The notes under the pieces are model-generated. The model saw nothing but the letters and a program-made list of their open reading frames with translations. It ran no database searches and was not told where the DNA came from. A program made the translations under genes and the position numbers. A stretch of DNA of 64,000 nucleotides from Molossus alvarezi (taxonomy: Eukaryota > Chordata > Mammalia > Chiroptera > Molossidae), in contig CM073887.1 in assembly GCA_037176705.1 (NCBI GenBank), forward strand, positions 86,004,348 through 86,068,347, written 5' to 3'. This document shows positions 25,501-37,500 of the stretch, piece by piece (position 1 is the stretch's first letter; each line of letters starts with the position of its first letter).

Positions 25501-28500
25501 CAAAATACTAATGGTATATTTCACAGAACTAGAACAAATAATCTAAAAATTTGTATGAAAACATAAAAGACCCTGAATAGCGACAGAAAACGAAGAACAA
25601 AGTGGGAGGTATCATACTCCCTGATATCAAACTATACTACAAGGCTATAGTAATTAATCCAACGTGGTACTGGCATAAAAACAGACACACAGATCAATGG
25701 ACTGACTAGAGAGCCCAGAAATAAGCCCACTCCTGTATGGTCAGCCAATCTATGACAAAGGAGGCAAGAACATACAATGGGACAAAGACAGTCTATTCAA
25801 TAAATGGTGATGGGAAAATTGGACAGATACATACAAAAAAATGAAACTAGACCACCTTCTTATACCATACAAGAATAAACTCAAAATCTATTACAGACTT
25901 AAATTTAAGACCTGAAACCATAAAACTCCTAGAAGAAAACATAGGCAATAAAATCTCAGGTGATTCTCTTAGCAATATTTTTTCTGACATATCTTTTCAG
26001 GCAAAGGAAACAAAATAAAAAATAAACAAATGGGACTACATCCAGCTAAAAAGTTTTTGCACATGAAGGAAAACTATCAACAAAATGAAAAGACAACCTA
26101 CTGGATGGGAGAAGATTTTCACCAATGATACATTCAATAATGGATTACTATCCAAAATTTGTGAAGAACTCAGGCACCAGCAAAAAAACAAACAACCCAA
26201 TTAAAAAAGTGGGCAGAGCCCTGGCCAGTTTGGCTCAATGGTTGGAGCATTGGCCTGCAGACCAGAGAGTCCCGGTTTGGTTCCTGATAGGGGCACATAC
26301 CAAACAAACAAACAAAAAAAAGTGGGCAGAGGACCTGAGTAGACTGTACTCCAAAGGGAAATACAGATGGCCAGTAGTCATGTGAAAGGATACTGAAGAT
26401 CACTAATCATCAGAGAAATGCAAATAAAACCACAATGAAATACCACCTCACATGTGTCAGAAAGGCAATCATCAGTAAATCAACAAACAAGTGTTTGAGG
26501 ATGTGGAGAAAAGGGAATCCTAGTGCACTGTTGAAACAGTGTGGAAGTTACTGAAAAAATTAAAAATGGAGTTGCCTTATGACCCAGCAATTCCACTTCT
26601 GGGAATATATCCAAAGAAATCCAAAACATTAATTCAAAAAAATACATGCACACCTTTGTTTATTTAGTTTAAATTTTTTTAATCCTCACCCCAGGATACT
26701 TTTTCCATTTAGTTTTAGAGAGAGTGGAAGGAAGGGAGAGAGAAACATCGATGTGAGAAACACATCAGTTGGTTGCCTCCTGCATGTTTTCCAACCAGGG
26801 CCGGGTATCAAACCTACAACCCAGGTATGTGCCCTTGACTGGGTATTAAACTCATGACCCTTTAGTCTGTAGGCCAGTGCTCTCACCATAAACCACACAG
26901 GCCAGGGCACACCCTTTTTCTTATTGCAGTATCATTTACAATAGCCAAAATATGGAAGCAACCCAAGTGCCCATTAATACGCGAGTGGATAAAAAAGTGG
27001 TGGTGCATACACACAATGGAATACTACTTTCCATAAAAAAGAGTAAAATCTTGCCTTTTATGACAGCATGGATAGACCTAGACAAATACCATATGATTTC
27101 GCTTGTATGTGCAAAACAAACAAACACAAAATAGAAACAGACTCATAGATACAGAGAACAGACTGACAGTTGACAGAGGGGAAGGATGTTCAGGGTCTGG
27201 GTGAAAAAGGTGAAGGGATTAAGAAGTACAAATTGGTGGTTACAGAATAGTCACAGAGATGTAAAGTACAACATAGGGAATATAGTCAAAATATCATAAT
27301 AACTATATAAGGGCCCAAGTAGGTACTTGAAATATAGTGGGGGACCACTCTGTAAAGTACATGATTGTCTAACCACTATATTGTACATCTGGAACTTATA
27401 TAGAGTAATATTGAATCTAAACTGTAATTTAAAAATAAACATAAAAATAAAACATTTTTTAAAAGCTATGTAATAGTCTGGCCTTATTCATAAACAAGGT
27501 AAATCAACCTCTTTTTTAACTAATTTAGCTGAAAGCCACTTATAACTGGCAACATCAAGTGAGATGTTTAAAGCCGAAATAAGCACTGTAATATATTTAG
27601 AATTAGTACCCAGTATGTATATGTGAATTTTAAAACTATTACTTTTATTAGTGATAGAGTTGATTTATAATGCCATCACACTAGTTTCCCAATTCACATA
27701 TTGAAATATATATTAGTATTTCTGTTGATTTAGTGAACCGAATTTGGAAAAAAGTAAAGAAAATTAACCTTGGGCTCATTTAAATTTTCCCTATGGAATT
27801 GTTAACTCTGAATTACTTATCATTACAACTACCTTGATACATTTTAAATATCTTAAGAAAATTCTTTAATAATGTAACATAATTTAAAGTTTAGATGTAT
27901 ATGATTTTATACATCAAAATGTATTATATAATTTCCATAAATCCTCAGATTCATAAAAGTGAAATATCACATGAAATTAATGTATTTTGTGCAAATATAT
28001 TTATAAAGAAACATATATTTTTACTCATTCTTTTGTATAAAATGAGTATATCGCAGGTATGTTTCTTTCATTTAAAATATGTATGATTTCCCTGGCCGGT
28101 TTGGCTCAGCAATTAGAGCATCAGCCCACGGACCTGAGACTCCCGGGTTCAGTTCCCGCTAAGGGCACGTAACTCGGTTGCAGTTTGTCCTCAGCCCCGG
28201 TTGGGGTCATGTGGGTGGCAGCCACTCAATGTGTCTCTCTCACATTGATGTTTCTCTCTCTCGCTCTTCCTCCCTTTCTCCCTCCCACTCTATCTGAAGA
28301 TAAATGCAAAAATGTCCTCAGATGAGGATAAAAGATAAATAAAATATGTATGATTGCCCAGGATGACACATTTTGAGTTTGGCACAGGATACCAGGGGAG
28401 AACAAAACAGACAGTGTCCATGCTTATGTTGTGTAGCCTCCAATTCAGTAATTCTCACATTTTCATGCACTCTTTATGGTTTATTGCACTGTTCACCTAT

Positions 28501-31500
28501 GCGTATGTAACTCTATCATTATTAAATTAATATTTATTCAAAGTTAAAATGGAAAATTAATAACTTTGACAAAATTAAAATAAATTGTAAACATACGTGG
28601 AATGAAATTTGTGTCTTCCAGTTGGCTTAGAAGTTCTGTACCCTTACGGAGTGAAATGAATTCCAAAGTCCTCTGTCCTCTTCCTCTGTTGAAGCAGGGA
28701 CTTTCTATTCATCTTTCTATTTTATATGAATGAAAAGACTACATTTGATATTAAATTATGGATTATATCTTGATGTTCAAAAGAATACATTTGTCTGCTG
28801 CCCCCCCTCCCACCACCACCACCACCACCACCACTTAAGTCATCTCATACATATATCATTCTTTGGGAAACTGTTTAGTCCATTGACTTGAATGAAAATG
28901 ATCTGGTATATCTGACCTCATTTAAATGGGCTTTTCTTCATGATGTTTTTAGCTCAGAGTAAGTGTAGAACTTCATCTTTTCAGAGGTATAACAATTACA
29001 AGATTCAAGCAATAATGTCACAGTTCTAGTGTTTATTAAAAAAGCATACATGCCATGCAATAAACATTTTAGGATATCAGCATTCTTAGTTTTATGTTTC
29101 ACTTGAATGTGCTCTACTTTGACCCATCTATCTTCATCACTTTATGTATTACATTATAGGTGCTGCTGTTTCAAGACCAGAATTATGGTCTTCATTATGA
29201 ATACACTATTCCATCAGACCCTCCTCCAGACAATCAGAGCTCCAAAGCACCTGAGCCACTTTTCATGTGGACACACACAGGATGGGAAGATTGCGATGCC
29301 ACATGTGGAGGAGGTAAAGGATTTTCTAACATTTATCTTTGCAAAACAATAGTTATTTTCTGATTAACTGTTGATAGTTAAAACAGATCTAGAACCTTTT
29401 ATCTGAAATTCCAAGCTCCATAAAGAATTGGAAACTGAAAGGTTTTTCTGTGACACATTTAGTGGCTGAACACCTGAACTATTTTGTGGCAAAATTTGAT
29501 GTGAATTGAAAAAGAGTCCATTGAGAGTTGTTACTTATCTCAATGAATATGATTACTCATTACTTTGCTTTGCATAAATATTAATGTATTTGCTCACAGG
29601 GGCTGCCCTAGTCACCATAGTGGCCAATATGTCATATAGATACACTTTTTATATTTTACTTTTTATTAGTATAAAATATTAAAAGTTCTGAATTCCAAAA
29701 TACATCTGCCCACAGGATCTGAAATGAATGTGAAGGTAGTAGGAAAGAGCAGTATTGAGTTTGCTTCTTTATTTTGATTTGTTTTAGAATATTCAGTATT
29801 TTCAATAAATACAGAAGTATTCTGAAATATGACTCAAAGGTTTTTTATTTTTGTTTTTATAGTAGAGGTTGAATGGGAAAAAGAACAAAATTACTTCAGC
29901 ATAAAATGTGAGACTAGAAAATCACGTAATCCTACTGAAGAGACAGCTGACTACCATGGGTTAAGTGGATTGTAGTGAGTACTAAGGCCAAGGCAAAGTC
30001 CAAGTCATGAGACTCCCAACTTGCACTTGTATCTTGTGTATCAGCAGCATGGTATTTCAATTTTCATTTGTACTTAGCAAATTTCCAATAGCTCTGTAGT
30101 AATAGATGCTTTCTAACACTAAAAGGAAACATTGTATTCAATTATACATAAGTGTAATATATACATATATTACCTACAGAAAATATACACGTAAGTAAAT
30201 AATGTAGAATCAAATTGTGATTTGGGCAAAAACTCAAGAGAAGGAAATAATAGGAGTTGAGAAGATGGGAGGAGATAAGTGCAGAATATGGTAGAAAAGG
30301 CCTTGATGAGATCCCTTAAAAAATCTGATATGGCCCTGGCTGGTCTGGTGCAGTGGTTAGAGCGTCGGCCTGTGGTCCAGAGAGACCCAGGTTCAGTTCC
30401 CGCTAAGGGCGCATAACTTGGTTGCAGTTTGTCCCCAGCCCTGGTTGGGTTGTGTGGGTGGCAACCACTTGATGTGTCCCTTTCACGTCGATGTTTCTCT
30501 CTCTCTCTCCCTCCCACTCTATCTGAACAAAAAAATAAATAAATAAATGGAAAAATGTCCTCGGGTGAGGATAAAAAAAAAATCTGATATGGATTGGTGC
30601 CACCTACGAGGGTATATGGGGCAAAGAGTTCCAAGCAAAGGTACTGAGGTAGTAGAGATAGAATGAGAGTTTGGCCTTCCTTTACTCTGAGTGATGTGAG
30701 ATGCCACTGAAAGGTTTGAATACAGGAGTGGCTTATTCTGGGTTATGTTTTTAAGTTATTTCTGTTTCTGAGTTGACAGTAGATAGAATAAAGGAAAAGG
30801 GTAAACACAGAGAGAATAGTCAGGAGATTATTGTAATAATCCAAGAAGGATCTGATAGTATTTTGACTACAGTGGTAGCAGTGGAGGTAGGGGGAAGTGG
30901 TCAGGCACTGCATATATATATTTAAGAGTAGAACTAATAGAATATGTTGATAGACAAGATGTGGAATATGAGAGAGAGAGAGATGTCAGGATGACTGTGG
31001 TGGTTTTGGCCAAGTGACTGGAAGGATTCAGTTACCAGTGACTTACATAGATAGGAAAGCCTATGGAATAGCCTGATTAGGAGAGTGTTTGATTTTAAAA
31101 ATAGATTTGAGATGGCTGTTGGATGTCTAAGTATGATATCAAGTAAGCAGTTGGATATATAAGTCTGGTGTTTCAGAGAGATTAGGCTGGAGATACACAA
31201 TATATGGATAATATTTTTAAATGCTATGACCAAGGGAAGTCACCTAAGGAGTGAGTGAAAAGAGAGAGAAGCTTTTAGAGGATTGAGCCTTGGGATACCA
31301 CATCATTTCAGGTTTAGAGAGATGAGAAGGAACAACAAAGCAGATGAAAATGGGTAGCCAACATAACAGAGAAAAGACAGGCAGATGAGAAAGTATTATA
31401 AGGACAGAATGATAGACTGCATCAAAGCTGCTAATAAGTAAAAATAATGTGGCTTTGGATGGTAAACACACAATGTAATATACAGATGATGTATTATAGA

Positions 31501-34500
31501 ATTGTACACTTGAAACATATATAATTTTTAAAAATCTTTATTGTTGAAAATACTATAGATGTCCCCTCTTTTTTCCCCCATTGACCCTTCCTCCCTGCTC
31601 CCACCCCCCTCCTGCTTTCCCCAAACTATTGTCTGTGTCCACTGATTATGCATATATGCATATAAGTTCTTTGGTTTATCTCTTCCCGCACCCTCTCCCC
31701 CCTTCCCTTTGAATTCCAAGCAAAGGTCCTGAGGCAGGAGTAGAGATGGCATGCTCAAGGGGTAGAAAGAATACTAGTATGACCTTCCTTTACTCTGAGT
31801 AATGTGAGATGCCACTGAAAGGTTTGAATACAGGAGTGGCTAACAACCAATTTGTACTTCTTAATCCCTTCACATTTTTCATCCATCTCCTCAACCCCTG
31901 CCCATCTGGCAATCAACAAAAAGTTCTCTGTATTTGTGAGTCTGTTTTTGTTCTGCTTGTTCATTTTGTTTGTAGATTCAATTGTTGATAGATATGTATT
32001 TATTGCCACTTTATTGTTCATATATTTCTTCTTCTTCTTTTTCTACTTCTTCAAGAAGATTCTTCAACATTTCATATAATACTGGTTTGGTGGTGATGAA
32101 CTCCTTTAGCTTTTCCTTGTCTGGGAAATTCTTGATATGTCCATCGATTCTAAATAATAGCTCTGCAGGATAGAGTAATCTTGATTGTAGATCCTTGCTT
32201 TTCATCACTTTGAGAGTTTCTTGCCTCTGCCTTCAGGCCTGCAATGTTTCTTTTGAGAAATCAGCTGCCAATCTTACGGGAGCTCTCTTGTGTATAACTA
32301 ACTGCATTTCTCTTGCTGCTTTTAAGATTCTCTCTTTGTCTTTATTTATTTATTTTTTTATTTTTATTTTTTCCAAATCTTTATTGTTGGATGTAAAATG
32401 TATTACAGATATTCCACATTTTTCCCCCATTGACCCCCTCCTCCCCACTCCCGCCCCCCCTCCCACCTTTTCCCACATTATTGTCTGTGTCCATTGGTTA
32501 TGTATATAAGTTCTTTGGTTTATTTCTTCCCACCCTCCCAACCCCTTTCCCTTTGAGGTTTGTCAGTCTAGCAATGAATTTGTGCTTCTTAATCCCTTCA
32601 CCTTTTTCACCCATTCCCCCAATCCCCTTCCCAATTGGCAACCACCAAAATGTTCTCTGTATCTATGAGAATGTTTCTGTTCTTCCTGTTCATTTTGTTT
32701 GTAGATTCCATTGTTGATAGATATGCATTCATTGCCATTTTGTTTGTTCATACATTTTATCTTTTTCTTCAAAAAGACCCTTCATCATTTCATATAATAA
32801 TGGTTTGGTGGTGATGAACTCCTTTAACTTTTCCTTGTCTGGGAAAGTTTTTGTATGTCCATCGATTCTAAATGACAGCTTTGCAGGATAGAGTAATTTT
32901 GGTTGTAGGTTCTTGGTTTTCATCACTCTAAATATTTCTTGCCACTCCCTTCTGGCCAGCAAAGTTTCTTTTGAGAAATCAGCTGACAGCCTAATGGGTA
33001 CTCCCTTGTAGGTAACTAGCTGCCTTTCTCTTGCTGCTTTTAATATTCTCTCTTTGTCTTGAACCTTTTGCATTTTGATGATGATGTGTCTTGGTGTGTG
33101 CCTCTTGGGGTTCATCTTGTTTGGGACTCTCTGTGCTTCCTGGACTTGTATGTCTGTTTCCTTCACCAAGTTAGGAAAGTTTTCTGCCATTATTGTTTCA
33201 AACAGGTTTTCGATTTCTTGTTCTCTCTCTTCTCCTTCGGGCACCCCCAAGATGCGAATGTTGGCACGCTTGATGTTGTCCCAGAGGCTCCTTACTCTAT
33301 CCTCATTTTTTTGGATTCTTTTTTCTTTTTGCTGTTCTGATTGGGGATTTTTTTCTTCCTTATATTCCAAATCGATGGTTTGCTCCTTGGATCTACATAC
33401 TCTATTATTGAAGCTGTGTAAATTATTCTTTATTTCAGTTAATGCCTCCTTTAATTCTAACTGTGTATCCATGATTTCTAACTGGTCCTTTTTTATGCTC
33501 TTGAGGCCCTCCCTAAGTTCACTGAGGTTCTCACTAAGTTCATTGAGCATCCTTATAAGCAGTATTTTGAACTCAGTATCTGTTAGGTTGCTTATCTCCC
33601 TTTTGCTTAGTTCTTTTATTGGGGTTTTGTTCTGTTCTTTCATTTGGGACCTGTTCCTTTGTATCCTCATTTTGGCTGCCTCCCTGTGTTTGTTTCTGTG
33701 TATTACTTAATGAGAGGTATGGGGCTCGCTGAGACCCGGTGCTGGCTGCTCGTTTGAAAGAATTTAGGAAAAACCTGAAGCAGGATCCAAGACCAGCCAA
33801 TCCTATGGTTAAGCAAGTGGCAACAGCTTGAAAGTTGTGTCGGGCGGGGCGGGGCCTCAGGGAGTCAGCAGGGCGGGGCTACCAGTGTGAGCCAGGTTGC
33901 TGGAGTCCCAGATATAGCTTCTGTCTGCCGCCCCCGGGAAGGGCTCACCAAAGGAACAAAGGCCTCTGACAGCACGTTTGTCCCCGAGGAAGGCCCCTCT
34001 CCAGCGCTCGCTCCAGTGCCAAACAGCTCAGTTCTTCCCTGTGTGTCTCTGGTGCCCCTCGAGCTGCCTCCCCTCCGAGCTTAGAGGGAGAGAGTCCGAT
34101 AAGTCCGTGCGCGGGCCCTTTAGGGAGCTGCCTGGGGCTCCAGCCGCTTCAGCTTCCCTGAGCCTCAGTTTCCGCTGGTTTTTCCAGCCAGAAGTTATGG
34201 GGACTTCTCTTTCTGGCACTGGAACCCTGAGCAGGGCACCTGGTGTGGGACGGGGACCCCTCAGTCCTCAGGAAGGACCTTCCCAGCCGTGGGATCCTCC
34301 TGATTTTTATCCACCACACTTGGGTGTGGGACCAGCCCGTCTCGCCGCTGCGCGCTCCGCCGCCGCCCCCCCTCGCGCCGCCGCCCCCCCTCGCGCCGCC
34401 GCCCGTCCTACCGGTCTGGATGTAGCTGCTTTTTTTTTTTCCCCTTAGTTCCGTAGTTGTACGACTTCCATTCAGCTTGATTTCAGGCGGTTTTGAACGA

Positions 34501-37500
34501 TGGTTGTTCTTTAGTTTAGTTGTAACTTTGATGTGGTTGTGGGAGGACGCGATACCACGTTTACCTACGCCACCATCTTGAGCGGAAGTCCTGTCTTTAT
34601 TTTTATTAACCAATGTCATCCCAATACATTAATTTAAAAAAATGAAAATAAAATGTGGACTGAGAATTGACTATTATATCTAAATATATTTTTGAATATA
34701 TTATATTTATTATGTTTGAAACAAACAGGTCAATGATGACCCTGTCAAAATTAATTTTAATGAAGTTATTTGGCTCAAAAGACTAAGTGGAGTGGATTCA
34801 AGAGAAAATAGCATGCAATGAACTAGAGGAAAGACTCAAGGTAACTCAAGAAATGTTGCTGAAAGAAGTAAGCAGATTAATGTGGCAGTATTTGAAGTGG
34901 AATATGGGTTGAAGAGTTTCTTCTTATTGTATTTAATAGGAGAAATAGCACATGATTGTTTTCCAGTGTGTATTTTCTGGAATAGAATGGAAAACTAGTG
35001 ATTCAAAAGAAAGAGCAAAAAAATGCTGGAGTGATATCCTTAAATAAGCAAGATGGGATGGAATGGAGCAGTTGGGGTTAGGTAGAAATAGAGACCACAC
35101 TTGACTAAGAGGAGGAAAAACAGTACGTGTGAACTTATGGTGGTACTCTGTGGTTGCATCTTTCTGAGGCCATCAATAAAGGCCATCTTTCTGAGAGGAA
35201 AGGTGGAAAAGGAGATATTGGAATTTTGAAAAGAGGTCACTTATGAGAATGAAAGAATAAATAAATGGGTACATGAATTTTAATTATGTGGTAGCACTGA
35301 TAGTCCACTTGAAGTTAATGGTCATAAATTCAGTTGGACACCAGTCATTATAATGTATGTTACCCTCCAGATGCGTGCACCATGTGCAGATGCACCGCTG
35401 CAGTAGCTTTGGGAATTTCCAGATGAATATTATAAAATGAAAAGAGAATATCATTGACCTGAAGTTGTTTGTAAGGAGATGAAAATGGTTGGCTATGGAC
35501 TTTTGCCAGGTAGCTGACTTAATTAGAGCATCGTCTGCATACACCAAGGTTGCAGATTTGATCCCCAGTCAGGGCACATACAAGAATCAACCAATGAATG
35601 CATAAATAAGTGGAACAACAAATTGATGTCTCTCTCGCGCGCGCGCCCTCTGTCCCTTTCCATCTCCTGCTCTCCCTTCCTCAAATCAGTAAAGAAAAAA
35701 AAAAATTAGTAAAATGGTTGGCCATAGAATTTAGTTGCATAAGGAGGAAAATAAAGGTATGAGGGGTTGAAAGTCAGTGGGAAGGTAGTACGATTGATGG
35801 ATGTAGACCTGGTGGGGTCACAGAACTTTCAGACTTAAGGTACTGAAGGGAGAGGGCTGGAAACCCAGGAGCAATGGCAGAAAATAGATCTGAGATTGTG
35901 GAGGGGCCTAGTTATTGGTAATAATGAGACCAGGGGAGTTACTGGCTGAAAGTTTCAAAGGCAATATTTCTAGAAAGAGGAGAGAGCCAGGAACGGAGAG
36001 GCCTCAGGGCTAGAAGAATCATTCAAACAGATATTGTAATTACAAAAATTGCACTAGGAGCAGTGTCTGAAAATATAACAATAATGCAGTGGCTGAAATC
36101 TTAGAGTCAAGAGAGGGAGTGGCCGAGGGGCTGAAATTTGACTACACCAAGAAGGGGGATGGGTGGCAAGGCGGAGGTGTGGGGGAAGGAAGGGGGAAAG
36201 GGCTGGTAGGGCAGTGAGCAGTATGAACACCCATGCTGGCCCTGATCAGAGATTCCAGAGAACAAGCAAGAAAATGGCCACTCACTGGGGACTCTGGGGA
36301 AAACAAAAAAAGTGTCCTCAAGGGAGAAAAAACATAGGCTGGGAATATCCAGAGGTGCAGAGGCTGGAGGGAGCAGCTTTTTTTTTTTTTTTTTTTTTCC
36401 AAATCTTTATTGTTGGATGTAAAATGTATTACAGATGTTCCACATTTTTCCCCCATTGACCCCCTCCTCCCCACTCCCGCCCCCCTCCCACCTTTTCCCA
36501 CATTATTGTCTGTGGCAATTGGTTATGTATATAAGTTCTTTGGTTTATTTCTTCCCACCCTCCCAACCCCTTTCCCTTTGAGGTTTGTCAGTCTAGCAAT
36601 GAATTTGTGCTTCTTAATCCCTTCACCTTTTTCACCCATTCCCCCAATCCCCTTCCCAACTGGCAACCACCAAAATGTTCTCTGTATCTATGAGAATGTT
36701 TCTGTTCTTCCTGTTCATTTTGTTTGTAGATTCCATTGTTGATTGATATGCATTCATTGCCATTTTGTTTGTTCATACATTTTATCTTTTTCTTCAAAAA
36801 GACCCTTCATCATTTCATATAATAATGGTTTGGTGGTGATGAACTCCTTTAACTTTTTCTTGTCTGGGAAAGTTTTTGTATGTCCATCGATTCTAAATGA
36901 CAGCTTTGCAGGATAGAGTAATTTTGGTTGTAGGTTCTTGGTTTTCATCACTCTAAATATTTCTTGCCACTCCCTTCTGGCCTGCAAAGTTTCTTTTGAG
37001 AAATCAGCTGACAGCCTAATGGGTACTCCCTTGTAGGTAACTATCTGCCTTTCTCTTGCTGCTTTTAATATTCTCTCTTTGTCTTGAACCTTTTGCATTT
37101 TGATGATGATGTGTCTTGGTGTGTGCCTCTTGGGGTTCATCTTGTTTGGGACTCTCTGTGCTTCCTGGACTTGTATGTCTGTTTCCTTCACCAAGTTAGG
37201 AAAGTTTTCTGCCATTATTGTTTCAAACAGGTTTTCGATTTCTTGTTCTCTCTCTTCTCCTTCGGGCACCCCCAAGATGCGAATGTTGGCACGCTTGAAG
37301 TTATCCCAGAGGCTCCTTACTCTATCCTCATTTTTTTGGATTCTTTTTTCTTTTTGCTCTTCTGATTGGGGATTTTTTTCTTCCTTATATTCCAAATCGA
37401 TGGTTTGCTCCTTGGATCTACATACTCTATTATTGAAGCTGTGTAAATTATTCTTTATTTCAGTTAATGCCTCCTTTAATTCTAACTGTGTATCCATGAT

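Larger units (their letters stand above)
23815..27445 (+). mobile_element. Sense L1: ORF2 and 3' UTR, decayed and multiply interrupted
   Basis: The sequence carries L1 ORF2 text in order: reverse transcriptase blocks (the 'PGPDGF' region near 24268, 'NCRPISLVN' near 24442, the active-site box near 24948 reading [12 protein letters not shown]), the C-terminal region, then the 3' UTR ending with TAATTTAAAAATAAACATAA. Many stops and frameshifts remain. Interruptions: a SINE at 23931, an L1 tail at about 25299-25465, a head-only VES at 26219 and a VES at about 26660. Confidence 0.9.
32348..34591 (-). mobile_element. Half-LINE (HAL1-like), copy 2, full length with intact ORF1
   Basis: Read on the minus strand from 34591: ACTTCCGCTCAAGATGG start, a GC-rich 5' UTR of about 0.9 kb, a 313-codon ORF1 (33670-32729), a short L1 3' UTR with G-rich tract, and an A/T-rich tail ending at 32348. 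There is no ORF2. Target duplication TGTCTTTATTT is at 32337-32347 and 34592-34602. It landed at the edge of an older half-LINE. Its 5' UTR and intact frame mark it as the best-preserved copy in the window. RNA from it would need L1 reverse transcriptase in trans. Confidence 0.9.
31449..34655 (+). mobile_element. L1 3' tail, split by half-LINE insertions
   Basis: 31449-31529 reads as the L1 3' end (CACACAATGTAATATACAGA, GAATTGTACACTTGAAACAT). It continues at about 34603-34655 (TTATTAACCAATGTCATCCC, AATACATTAATTTAAAAAA). An uninterrupted relative lies at 38990-39075. The insert between the halves is two nested half-LINEs. Confidence 0.75.
30600..36130 (-). repeat. L2/CR1-clade LINE fossil, split into two main parts
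   Basis: Minus-strand L2-like text occupies 30600-31448 and 34656-36130. On the plus strand the first part shows TGAGATGCCACTGAAAGGTT, ATTATTGTAATAATCCAAGA, TGGCCAAGTGACTGGAAGGA and AGCAGTTGGATATATAAGTC. The second shows ATGTGGACTGAGAATTGACT, GATGACCCTGTC, AGAAATAGCACATGATTG and GTCATAAATTCAGTTGGACA. These follow in the order I know for a long mammalian L2-type reverse transcriptase element. The 3.2 kb between the parts is later insertions. Confidence 0.65.

Noticed and set aside
28100..28170. Functional tRNA gene
   Set aside because: The tRNA-like text is the head of a VES SINE with full body, tail and target duplication.
33075..33710. Plus-strand frame of 211 codons, and the 213-codon twin at 37100-37741
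   Set aside because: Both are antisense shadows of the half-LINE ORF1 on the minus strand.
35284..35547. Minus-strand frame beginning MVYADD, like a reverse transcriptase box
   Set aside because: The YADD-like letters fall in a different context: the frame lies over the L2 fossil and a SINE edge, and no other reverse transcriptase motif follows in frame.
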